Positions 37,201 through 47,312 of a stretch of DNA of 64,000 nucleotides are shown in pieces. The first letter of the stretch is position 1. Each line of letters starts with the position of its first letter. Both the position numbers and the translations under genes were made by a program. The notes below the pieces were generated by a model. That model made no database searches, was not told the origin of the DNA, and was given only the letters and a program-made list of their open reading frames with translations. Location: assembly GCA_030737835.1 (NCBI GenBank), contig CM060856.1, positions 18,331,116 through 18,395,115 on the forward strand. The letters run 5' to 3'. Origin of the DNA: Acorus gramineus (Eukaryota; Streptophyta; Magnoliopsida; Acorales; Acoraceae).

Positions 37201-37919
37201 TATTTCTCGTGTGCCCTTTCTTCTAACACTTATAACATCTAATCTCCCGCTTCCTGGACTTGGATCTGGATTTATTCCTTCCAGATTCCCTCTCATCCGT
37301 TCTTCCTCTCACAAACAGACCATCCGTCTGTGAGTCACTATCAGAATTCTTCTTTCTTATCTCATGCGATAAGAGCGCCGCTGTGATGGTCTCCAATTCA
37401 ATAGTGTCATTCTCATAGAGCAACGTCGTCACAAGATGCTCAAGGAAATTAGGAAGAGAACATAAGAGCATTAGAGCTTGATCTTCATCAGATATCTTGT
37501 CATATATTTTTTCTAGTTCAGAAACTAGTCTACTAAATAAATTAAGATGTTCTGCAATAGACGTACCTTCCTTTATCCACAGTGTATAGAGTTGTCTCTT
37601 CAAGTACAGACGACCAAACAAGGACTTCGTCATGTACAGACTCTCCAACTTCAACCAGAATCACCGCCGCAGACTTCTCCGTCGATACGTTGGGTAAGAC
37701 ATCCTTTGCAAGACACAAATGAATGGTACTGCACGCTTGAAGGTCAAAGTCATCCCAATCATCATCCTTTATCGAACTCGGTTTTTTCTCCTTCCCGTCT
37801 AACGCCTTGTGAAGACCTTGTTGGATCAAGACATCCTTAACTTGGACTTGCTAGAGTCCGAAGTTAATCTTTCTGTCGAACTTTTCAACATCGAACCTCG
37901 CATTTGAAACCCTTGCCAT
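34271..37919 (-). pseudogene. Copia gag-pol polyprotein, one frameshift and several stops
   Basis: The ATG is at 37919 (MARVSNARFDVEKF). GAG shows SSIKDDDWDDFDLQACSTI, then a one-base shift near 37660-37680. The later domains share one frame: zinc knuckle CYKC..GHTRNNC, protease DSG (about 37060), integrase HHCC (LWHMRLGHM, CEHC) and DDE (HSDVWGP, DNGGEY, AERMNRTLLERAR), RT with YVDDMLIAA (about 35000) and RNase H (YVDSDYAGD, STMEAKYMA). In-frame stops include TAG where Trp is expected in GAG (NFGL*QVQV) and in the knuckle (CYKC*KKG), TGA after HVKGY (35891), a stop at 34847, and others near 35700. The full-length product is about 1,200 aa. Confidence 0.93.
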
Positions 37920-38079
37920 CTTTGAATTTTTTTTTTTTTTGAATGAACAAAACCCTAGAATTTGAAAAAAAATTCTAGATCCACTCAAAGAAATGCTAGA
38001 TCTGAGCAATGGAACCTCAGATCTAATCAAAGAACCTCTAGATCTCACCAAGGGAAACCCTAGGATTCAGAAACCCTTG

Positions 38080-38092
38080 GCTCTGATACCAA
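38080..38092 (-). promoter_or_regulatory. Primer-binding site (initiator Met-tRNA)
   Basis: TTGGTATCAGAGC on minus, next to the 5' LTR. Minus-strand DNA synthesis would start here. Confidence 0.9.
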
Positions 38093-38094
38093 TT

Positions 38095-38465
38095 TGTTGC
38101 GGAAAACCTCCCCAAATAGATCTAGGTTTGAGGGTTTGAAAGAGAAGATGAACAAATCAAACAAGCAATCACACAGAAGACAAGGAATTTACGTGGTTCG
38201 GCAAATTGCCTATATCCACGGGCGGTGGTGATGATTTTATTGAGAAGAATTGTCTATATGCCTCACAATATTTTGTTTTCCTCAAGAACATATATAGAGG
38301 AAGCAAACAGTCTAAAGAAGAAACAAACAAATTTAGAAATAAACAGATTTAGCGATCTCAAGAATCTTAGAGACATATTTCATAATCTCCAGAATCTTGA
38401 AATATATTTTATAATCTCTAAATATATTGTCACCATGATTTCAACTTTGGGCCATAGAAACTACA
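38095..38465 (-). repeat. 5' LTR of the copia element
   Basis: 371 bp, TGTTGCGG..AAACTACA on plus, shorter than its partner by small deletions. Confidence 0.93.
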
Positions 38466-38539
38466 AGGACCACTCATTGTCATCAATTATAAGGTTACCT
38501 GCCCTTCTTTCCAGCTATTTTAGATTATGATTTGTGAGG

Positions 38540-39230
38540 TCCCTTTGCACATCTACGGGAACACTAATCGCATTCTTAAGGTTAGATCACAACCTCTTGT
38601 AAAATATAATAAATAGAACAAAATCACATAAGAGAACATGCAAATTACATTGTTCGGTAAAATTTACCAACAAGCACGAAAGAAAACAAAAAATGTAAGA
38701 ATGTGACTCATTAAGAAATGAATATGGACATGTAATGATCAATGTTCCATTTCATTATTTGATTCATGAAAGGGTACATTTGAAGAGTGAACTAATTAAG
38801 TATAAATTAATTAAGTTTTTATGTGGTTCAACTCCAATGACTATCTTTTGAATAATGAATATAGAAATACATAATGTATAAAGAGTAATTGTGTATATCT
38901 CATTAAGTGGCGCAAAATGTATGTGCATTTTCATTAAGTGATTGACAATGTATATATTATATATTGTGGAGCCTGATGATGTGCGCAGAGGATTGTTGGA
39001 ACTACACAGGGTCGGACGGGGGTCGAGCTCTAGGGTTTTTATCTTCAAGTTGACTATTGTAAAAACTTTTCATTCATAGTGAATTGATCTCTGGTGTGCT
39101 CCGTGAACGTAGGCAAGATTTGCCGATCGAACCACGTAAATTTTTTTGTCTTTGCTTCGATTTGTTTATTTATTTCCTTTGATTGATTGCATCCCAAGAT
39201 CCAAAATTGTAACAGTATATACATCCTTTT
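38540..39230 (+). repeat. Fragment of another copia LTR/leader
   Basis: The text GATCTCTGGTGTGCTCCGTG, AACGTAGGCAAG and CGAACCACGTAAAT (39080-39140) is typical of the U5 end of plant copia LTRs in plus orientation. Upstream bounds are unclear and no coding part follows. Confidence 0.45.
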
Positions 39231-39435
39231 TAAAGTAACACACAATGTATGAAATAATTGTGTACATGAATTACCATTGGAATGAGAAAAATATCCAATG
39301 GCCTTTAATTTGTATTCCCAACACCCACCCATTATTGGATACATTCCCAAAATATTTAGTATGTTCATTGCATTCTTCAATAGGTTTTAAGAATCCAATT
39401 TATGTTTGAGTGTGGAAAGGTTCCCCCTCTTCATA

Positions 39436-39450
39436 TATAAAAGGGAGTAG
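39436..39450 (+). promoter_or_regulatory. TATA-like promoter element
   Basis: CATATATAAAAGGGAG sits in a leader-like context (AGAGAGATAGGAG.. then ATG at about 39578 and the microsatellite). No gene downstream is recognised, so it may belong to an LTR remnant. Confidence 0.35.
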
Positions 39451-39601
39451 ACTCTCAACCCATTTTTTATGTCTCACAACATCTTGTGTTTGCATAAGCA
39501 AGAGTAAGTCCACTCCATAGAGAGATAGGAGAGTGAAGAATCCTTTTATTCTTCTTCAAATTGTTGTACCAAAATAATGCTATTTACCATGGAGAAAGAT
39601 T

Positions 39602-39602
<1 letters not shown>

Positions 39603-39674
<72 letters not shown>
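39603..39674. repeat. Compound microsatellite (TG)n(TA)n
   Basis: About 15 TG repeats followed by about 21 TA repeats. Confidence 0.97.
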
Positions 39675-39676
<2 letters not shown>

Positions 39677-40510
39677 CGCATGATAAAAAAAAATATGATT
39701 ATAGTATTCGTAAACATGTTAATCAAGATCCTAAATGCTATTATGATTTATTTTACAAAAAAATGATTCACTGTTATTGAATAATTCAATTACGAAATTC
39801 CTCTATCTTTTTTCATTAGCACCAATCCTTTCTCTCAAAAAAATTCCTATTCACAGCTTTTATAGAAAAATATTGTCTCTCCTAACCCTAATAAGAAAAA
39901 GGCCAAATAAATATGATAAAATAAAAAGGAAGTTAGGAAAACATCCTTACAAATTTATAGATTAGGAGTTTCAACTCCCGCACAGCTATATATGCTAAAA
40001 TGTTTGATGTCTCACAACACTTCGAATCCAAGATCAATGCAGTCATATTTTCTTTTGATGATATTACAATACAATGAAAAAAAATTTGAGATTGTGAATA
40101 GACTTTTTTTTTAATTAATATTTGTGTTGAATGTTACCATCATGTATGGCGCCCGTGGAGCGCATGAAGTTGCAGTAAACCCAGTTGGATCGTGTCCCAT
40201 TTCATGAAAAATAGGCATTGTATAACATCTCACATGCTTTGGAAAAACTCATCATTTGAGCCCCGTGGCCTGTCCTTTTCTTGAGATGGATTAGAGAACT
40301 AATTGGATTGAAAGAGAGCTCTCCTTTGAAAAACATATGTTTGTATTTGGAATTTATAATTGCATGAGGGATAACTAATAGAGTGGTTTTTAGATTCCTT
40401 ATGACCTATTTATTTAATTTCCTCTCACTAAATCAGGTATTAGCTAGCAAGAAACACGGAGGATGTTGTTTTAGCCAAGATTATAGTTTAAATCGGGGAT
40501 TTTATTAAAG
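39675..40510. other. AT-rich intergenic DNA
   Basis: Short open stretches (39777-39965) give Lys/Ile-rich peptides of no known family. Nothing supported. Confidence 0.4.
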
Positions 40511-40524
40511 GTAATAATAAAAAA

Positions 40525-40640
40525 AACCTCAATAGTCATGCCGCGCTTGACGCGGTGGTGTAAGAACACCCCCCATTTTTTGGGGATCATGGGTTCAAAT
40601 TTTGTCTCCAACAGAAAAAAATAAAAAGGAAAAACAATCT
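40525..40640 (+). mobile_element. SINE-like tRNA-derived fragment
   Basis: GCCGCGCTTGACGCGGTGGTG (A-box-like) and ATGGGTTCAAATTTT (B-box-like), about 40 bp apart, followed by an A-rich tail. A partial or old SINE is plausible. Confidence 0.4.
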
Positions 40641-40719
40641 TTTGGGTTGGGTGTGTTGTGGGGGCTCCGACCACTGTCCAAGGGTGCCCACTGTCTATGA
40701 GTTATTGTTGGCTTAGGTT

Positions 40720-41280
40720 TAAATCTGTTAATTATCCAAAAAAATATCCGTATTCAATCTGAATCCGTATTCGAAAATAGAGAAAATATCCGATATTCAA
40801 AAATTTGTATCCGTATCCAAACCAAATTATCCGTATCCGAAAATTTTTGGATCGAATCGGATATAGTCTATATCTGATCCGAACAATATCCGTATCCGAG
40901 CTGCCATTTTATTTATATGTTAGAATTAGTTTCAACCCTTAGATGAAAATTCAATGGCTCATGAGCTAGGGCAAAACACAAATCTATTTAACCATGTTGG
41001 ATACTTGTTTAACTATATTAAGATTTGTGTTTTTATGTCTTTGGTGGATACCTATTTAAACATGTTAGGACTTAAGATTTTTTAAATTCTTTATATTTTA
41101 ATCTAGTTCGGATATTTTGGATATTATCTAAATCTGTATCCGGATTTTCGGATCGGATACGGATATGTGTTTTGGAATATCCGTCGGATATCGGATACAG
41201 TTATTTTTTTGGATATCCAATTTAGATACGGATACGAATATGGGCCTATCCGATCCGTATTCGTTCGATTGACAGACCTA
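40720..41280. mobile_element. hAT-type foldback element with 8-bp duplication
   Basis: Ends TAAATCTGTTAATTATCC and TAGGTCTGTCAATCGAACG are inverted, and the interior is packed with GGATA/TATCC and CCGTATCCGA repeats able to fold. Flanking 8-mers cttaggtt (40712-40719) and cttaggtc (41281-41288) differ at the last base only. Size, ends and 8-bp duplication fit a non-autonomous hAT element. Confidence 0.72.
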
Positions 41281-41889
41281 CTTAGGTCTACGTAATTTGT
41301 TTATAATCGGGATTGTTATCCTAAATACTGATCAAAAGTTCAGCAATGTATGTGCCGAATATAGTTTCAAATCCTCCTCCTCTGCTCGTCTACAATGCTG
41401 AATAAAATTGTTTAAAAAGTAGGATTGCAGCCAAAATTAGAGGACAAATTTGGTACTGGTATTATTATTTTATTTCAAACTCTATTATTAACCATTGAGA
41501 TACAGATCCAAGCCTCACTGATATTCTTAATTCAGTTTAAACGATCTTTTACTGCTTGAACACTAAAAAAACCATGACAAATTCAAAGAGTACAAATCAA
41601 CACACAAAAACAATCAAACATGCAACTGAATGGGCTGAACGATCCCTATCATCACAATTAAACAATTCATGCAACATAAGTTTCATATTCTCTCCTCACT
41701 CTTATTTACAACAACAACAAAAAAGGGTCCGACTCTGATTACCTAATATATGTACATGAATCTTCATGATGATCAACATCAATCCTTCATTTATTAGATT
41801 AAAAAAAAAAAACTAAAACTGGGGAAAAAATATATATGTGATTCAAACATGATGACCAACCAGCAAAGTATCTTATAATGGATTCATCA

Positions 41890-44800
41890 TCACCTCCCAA
41901 CGACACCACTGCTGTCGACGGTGACTCCATCCCCTGAGAAGTCAGAGAACGCGTCGTCAGCCTTGGAGAGCGTATACGCCACATCAACCATGCTCGGCCT
42001 CTTCGCCGGGTCCTTCTGCACGCACGCCCTCGCGACCCCCATCACACTCATCACGCTCTCCACCAGGCACCCCTCCTCGACAAGCACCGGATCCATCCAC
42101 GACTTGATCGCCTCCTCCCCCTCTTTCCCTTCCACCCTCTCAAACACCCTCTCCACCTCCATCCACAAAAGCTCCCCCTCGTTATTCATGGCTTCCCTTC
42201 CCGACACCAGCTCCAGCAGAACCACCCCGTACGCGAAGACATCCATCTTGGTCGTCACCAGACCGTCCGCTAGGTACTCAGGCGCGATGTACCCCTGTGT
42301 GTAAGCTTGTCAGTTATCTGAAAAAATATTCATATATGTTTTCCATTTGTATCGGTAAAATACAAAGTTATCCGATATTTGAATAAATACAGAGTGCAAA
42401 TACAAATATCAATGCATCTGAGTTCTTGGAAAATTTTAGGAATTTGATATAGGAATATGCCCTTCAAGATCAATGGTTCTTTAGAGCTTTGGGATTGGGT
42501 TAGGTCCAACGGGCGTTGGCCAATCCAACGCATTCGTGACCCTCCGATCTTATAATTTTTTGATATTGAGATAATTTGTAAAATTTCAAAACTAAACTTA
42601 GAATGCAATTAAATTATAAACCTTCTTTTTTAGGATTCAATTAATTTGTGTATCTCAAAAAATTATAAGATCGGAGGGTCACAAACGCGTTGGACAATCA
42701 AATTGTCTAACGCCCGTTGGACTTAACCCGATCCCGCTTTGGGATAGAGAGTTTGTGATCAAAATAGAAACAAAACAAAATAAGAAAGAACTGACTAATT
42801 TATATATGTTTGTATGATATACTATTCAAATTCAATTATCTTGGTATTATTTAATAATCATGAAAATTTAAACAAATTTTATATTCTCCCATCTTTGTGA
42901 TGTCTTGTATCCGCCCTAAATCCAAAGAAATTCAAATTTGAATATTAAGATATCTGATCTATTGATAGGTTTACCTGTGTGCCAACAATGTGGGTGGTGA
43001 TGGCATTGCACCCGGACTTGGCGAGACCAAAGTTGGCGATCTTAGCTCGCATTTTGGCGTCCAACAATACGTTGCTGGTCTTGATGTCCTTGTGGACCAC
43101 CCTCGGAAAGGTGTGCTCATGGATGTATTGGAGGCCGTTGGCGACATCGAAGGCGATCCGAAGCCTTGTTTTCCAGTCTAGTTTTGATGCCTTGCCTTCT
43201 TGGTGCAGGCACGTAGAGAGCGAGCCATTCTCGATGTACTCATAGACCAGGTAGCAAGTGCCGTCCTCTGGGTCTATGCAGAAGCCCTCCAGCTTCACCA
43301 GATTGGTATGGTTTACCTTTTGTTTACAGAACAACAATGTTAAATAACTAATGAGCAGAGGTAACAGAATCAAGGACCATTCAAAACGTTTACGGTATAA
43401 AAAAACAGATGATATTGGATGTTTGGAACAATGTGAAATATATTTCTATCAACAGATTGGATATTACTGGGCTTTGGATATTACATTGCTGAAGGATCAT
43501 TTGATCAATGTGATCAAGAGACAGATATGATTTATTTATTTATTGTTCCTAGCTAGAGATAGATAGACATTGGAAGTGGCAGATGAAGAGTATGGTAGAT
43601 TAGGGCTATTTACAGCTTTATTTATAGTCATAACATCGCTAATACAATGTATAAAAATTGTTTAATATAATATATATTTTACTATCTCAACATTTGCTAC
43701 GATACGAAAACATAAATAAATATGAATTCAACTTCTATGAATATGTAGGATCAATTTTTATAAAAGAAGGTAAATCAAAGCGGCAAACGGATTCAATGAA
43801 ACATTTTGCATTTTATTATTTTAAAATAAAATAAGTCGAACTACAGCACCACCCCGTCCATACTGGCGTCTGTGACGTCTGTCCCTGCCATTTGAGATAT
43901 GATTCAATATTAGATTAAAGAACTATTATAATATATTATGTTATGCAATTCAAGTTGAAAATGTCCGCTAGTGGCCTAGTATCGATTACGTCATCGTAGA
44001 CTTTTGATGATTGAGACCACAAAATAAATATCTCATCTGTCGCCTTGCACTTCCATCAACCGCCAGCATAGATTTAGAGAGCGACTTCTCTGCATCACGA
44101 CCGTCCAATCTATGGGCCCACTATTACCTAAACTAAAAGAAAAAAAAATAAAGAAAAAAAAATATGAACCGCAACTGAGACTGCACGACATGTAATTTTC
44201 CTTTAAACATTGGCAAGACTCCTAAAGCCCGTTCTGATAAAACTTTGAAAAACGCATTTTTCATAAAATTAATTCTCAATCAATTTGATCTTTTTGTTGA
44301 CTTTTTATAATACACAAAATCAAAACCTAAAAGTAGAAACTAAAGATTGAAAATACTTGTTAATTTGGAACTCATTATCTTGAAAAATTATGTTGTAAAA
44401 GTTAAATCAGATTTACAATTGGTTAATCAAGTAAAAAAGACTCACATGGCGCATTAACATGTGAAGTTGCTCTGTTTAAAGTTTGGTTTGGTGTTACAGC
44501 ATCTATTACTCTCACATGTTTTCTTTACTTTATTTCAATGAACCTCCTCCAAACCTTGGTCAGTGCATCTATAAATTAATCCATAGAGGGTACAAACAAC
44601 AACAAAAAAACAAAACAAAATATTGAATTCACTGAACGGCTGTCAAAAAAAGCAGATCACGAAAACAGAGTCAATAAAGAAGAGAAGTTCAAAAAGAAAT
44701 CTAACCTTCTGGAGAATCTTTAACTCCTGGTAAGCATTCCACTTCATCTTCTTGATGGCGAAGGCCTCGCCGTTGATGAAGCCCTTGTACACCGACGATC

Positions 44801-45824
44801 CCTCGATCACGCACGTCGGATCAAAATCAGACGTCGCACGCCTGAGCTCCTCCATCTGGTACAACTTGTACCTATCGAGGCAGTCCGTGATGTCGGCCAT
44901 GAAATTGTTCTCCTCATCCACCACCGAATACCGACCCACCTTCGCCGCTTCCTTCTTCCCCGCCTCACCATAACCCCTCCTCCTCACCCTCCTCGCATAG
45001 AAAAAGAAGAACCAAAACAACCCAACAATCAAAACCATCCCCAAAACCCCCAACCCAATCGACAACCCAACAACCACCCCATCCTTGTTCGACCCACCAC
45101 CACCACTCGAATTGGTCGGAGGAGAAGAACCGGTGTTGTTGTCCTGTGGAAGCACCGGAAGCTTCGAAACGGGAACCAGAACGGTAGAGTAAGGAACGAA
45201 GCCCTGGGGGTTGACGGAGGCCATGGTCTTCACGTCGGCGCCGAATCTTGAAGCGACGGATGACGCGTTATTGTCGGAGGGACGGAATTCATAGGAGAGG
45301 AGGTAGTTGATCCCTTGGGACGTGAGGTTCTTCTCGGGGCACTGGCAGAAGACTGGGATGACGACGTCGGCGCCGACGGGGATGTTGGTGGGGACCAAAG
45401 TGGGGTTGACGAGCTCGACGTCTTGGAAGACGGTGAGGTTCTGGTACTTGGTGGTGGAGAGCAAGTAGAAGGTGTCGCCGGCGTTCATTTTGTAGGTGAC
45501 GTTGTAGTAGGAGTGGTTGGAGGGGGAGGAGCAGGAGCAGGTGAGGGGAATGAGAAGGAGCTGGTCTTGGACGAGGGTGGCGTTTGGGTAAGTGATGTTG
45601 CTGGGCTCGGCGATCAGGAAGCGGCTCAGGCCGAAGAGGTCGCCTATGGAGGCGAGGTTGAGGAGGTTGGGGGCGGTGGCTCGGTAGATGGCGTAGGTGC
45701 GGCAGGGGTAGATGGTGCGGTCGGAGGAGCAGTTGTAGCCGCTCGGAGGGCCCTGGGCTTGCGATGGTTGGAGGATCAGGAGGAGGGTTGCGAGGGGGAG
45801 GAGGATCTCAATTGTTGCTCTCAT
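41890..45824 (-). CDS. LYK4: LysM receptor-like kinase, LYK4-type (probable pseudokinase)
   Basis: Three exons, 45824-44706, 43316-42975 and 42294-41890, all joined in phase 0 by GT-AG introns, give 621 aa. A signal peptide (1-23) is followed by an ectodomain with CSCSS and CQCPE pairs and three LysM-like modules, a transmembrane helix (about 248-272, before RRVRRR) and a kinase-like domain. The Gly-rich loop is degenerate (IEGSSVYKG). The AIKK lysine is near 355, the catalytic loop is HKDIKTSN (Asp about 450), and DFG is replaced by NFG (about 468), so metal binding is probably lost. Sequence and features match LYK4/LYR-type proteins, which bind chitin-like ligands at the plasma membrane and signal with an active partner such as CERK1. 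Start: first ATG before the hydrophobic signal (MRATIEI). Confidence 0.92.
42295..42974 (-). other. Intron 2 of the LysM kinase gene
   Basis: 680 bp, GTAAAC..CACAG on minus. It houses the inverted-repeat element at about 42470-42747. Confidence 0.88.
42470..42747. mobile_element. Inverted-repeat MITE in intron 2
   Basis: The left arm (TTGGGTTAGGTCCAACGGGCG.. to ..CTTATAATTTTTT) and the right arm pair over about 75-80 bp, including the CCTCCGATCTTATAATTTTTT core in reverse complement (42652-42680). A transcript would form a long hairpin. Non-coding. Confidence 0.75.
43317..44705 (-). other. Intron 1 of the LysM kinase gene
   Basis: 1389 bp, GTTAGA..AAAAG on minus, between ELKILQK and VNHTNLVKL. 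AT-rich; no element clearly delimited. Confidence 0.85.
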
Positions 45825-45839
45825 TTTTTTTTTTTTGAT

Positions 45840-45859
45840 GGGGGGGGGGGGGGGGGGGG
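45840..45859. repeat. Poly-G tract (20 G) in the LysM kinase 5' leader
   Basis: Uninterrupted run of 20 G on plus (poly-C in the mRNA sense) 16 bp upstream of the ATG, followed by poly-T (poly-A in mRNA). Confidence 0.95.
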
Positions 45860-45913
45860 ACTTTTTTGGCTTGTTTTTTTGTTTGGTTTGTTTTGGTTTT
45901 GGACTGCATCTTG

Positions 45914-45927
45914 TTATATAAATAAAT
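45914..45927 (-). promoter_or_regulatory. TATA box of the LysM kinase gene
   Basis: TATTTATTTATATA on minus, about 90-100 bp upstream of the start codon, the expected place for a short leader. Confidence 0.6.
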
Positions 45928-46149
45928 AGATGTGGTGTGTAAAGGGGGGTTTGGAAGTCGTCGGTCAAGTCAGTGAAAGATTATAAGTGGGTAAGTGGTG
46001 GACTTGAGTCGTTGGTGGGGCCCGAAATAATTTTGGTTGCGTTTTTAGTCGGGCGTTTACGTTTTGACAGTCCGGAGGCTCATGATGTTTTGAATTAATT
46101 TAGGTCATATGTGAATGCTTAATTAAGAACTGAAATGAACTAATAGGTC

Positions 46150-46934
46150 CATCACAGACAGGATCAATCTTGTGGATTATGTGGCCCACTTGAGGCCCTT
46201 GAGATTATCGTTGAGGAGGATAATTTTTCCTTCGATTAAACTTTTTGATTTGTTTGGGGGTAAAAAACTCTCAAATGATTACTTAGGAAGAAGAAAATTT
46301 GGTAGCTTGGATTTGATTGAGCCTGAGAGTACTATCTTGCGACCTCTTTATAGGCTGTCTATATATCTCTTAGGGATCAAGTCACACGTAGTTCCTCGGC
46401 TAGATTGTCGTTCCCATTTCTCTCGCTGTTGTAACCGTCTCCCCATTTAAACAGTTAGTGGGCAATTTTGGGGGAAACCCCCACGTGTTAATGAGGCATC
46501 TTGTGCCCACGTCGCACAGTTAGTAGGCCTTGACTGTCAGCCTGACAGTTACAGATGTTTATATTCCTTTGACCGTTTCTTTTGTCTGCTCATGGCTTTT
46601 TAACATACTCGTTCATCTGTTACGTCTTTCAAGTACATCTGCGAGATCGAAGATCGCCCGACCAGACCTCTTGTCTGGTCGTGTCTTCCCTGCTCATTCG
46701 CAAGGAGTAAGATCGTTCAACCAAACCTCTAGTCTGGTCATGCCTTAACTACTCGAGGTGATATTCTTTCACGAGATGCCTGACTGCCCGACTAAACCCT
46801 GGATCTAGTCGTGCCAGCGCATACGGAAATGTCATCATGGCATTATGGATTCAGACCTGGATTTGTGGGCCTCATGCATAGCCCATATTTGTCCTAACTT
46901 GACACGTGTCATGGTGCGGATTTTTACCTCCACA
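46150..46934 (-). repeat. 3' LTR of a Tat-lineage element
   Basis: On minus it starts TGTGGAGGTAAAAATCC directly after a polypurine tract and has a TATA box (CCTATAAAGAGG, about 46343-46354) near 580 bp. The far end is not fixed (about 46.1-46.2 kb). U3 carries three palindromes of one 23-bp type. Confidence 0.65.
46659..46811. repeat. Three 23-bp palindromes in Tat LTR U3
   Basis: 46659-46681 is a perfect CGACCAGAC-N5-GTCTGGTCG. 46718-46740 and 46789-46811 are degraded copies with the same span. Confidence 0.8.
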
Positions 46935-46955
46935 GATGCCCCCTCTCCTATTCTT
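46935..46955 (-). promoter_or_regulatory. Polypurine tract of the Tat element
   Basis: AGGAGAGGGGGCATC on minus, abutting the TGTGGAGG start of the LTR. Sets the element's orientation as minus. Confidence 0.75.
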
Positions 46956-47312
46956 TTGAATTGTCGAGAGAGCAGGAGATCAGGAAAAATTATCTCGCCT
47001 CCGCCTTTTGAGTGGTCAAAGATCTGATCGCATGTCTCCTCGGGATTCTCTGATCTGTTAAGGATTTGACAGTTGATTTGCTGTGTCAGCTTTAATGGCG
47101 CGTGGCTTCCTGTGGTCTTTTCTTAGAAAACCCAAACGTCAGCACCCCTTTGAATTTTGTGAAACTCATTTTTTAGGCATTGGTTACACCTCAATATCTA
47201 CAGCGAATGAGTGCTGCCATCTTTTCGAAGCGTCGCCCCAGCAATATTTAAAGGTCGAATAAGAAGTGCTTCTCATCCCATCTCGTCCTCCCTTTTGATT
47301 TCTGAGGGCTCC

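Larger units (their letters stand above)
33551..38465 (-). mobile_element. Ty1/copia retrotransposon, Tork/Tnt1-like, near complete
   Basis: Two LTRs (33551-33942 and 38095-38465) bound a minus-strand gag-pol. Direct 5-bp duplications AGGAC flank the whole (33546-33550 and 38466-38470). The primer-binding site TGGTATCAGAGC (minus, 38080-38091) matches initiator Met-tRNA. Domain order GAG, protease, integrase, RT, RNase H is copia. WILDSGCS and LWHMRLGHMSERG fit the Tork lineage. One frameshift and several stops disable it. The two LTRs differ at scattered bases and small indels, so insertion is not very recent. Confidence 0.95.

Noticed and set aside
39777..39965. 62-codon open frame after the microsatellite
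   Set aside because: No ATG start, Lys/Ile-rich, no recognisable family, AT-rich context.
45315..45929. 204-codon Gly/Val-rich plus-strand frame
   Set aside because: Antisense shadow of the LysM ectodomain exon.
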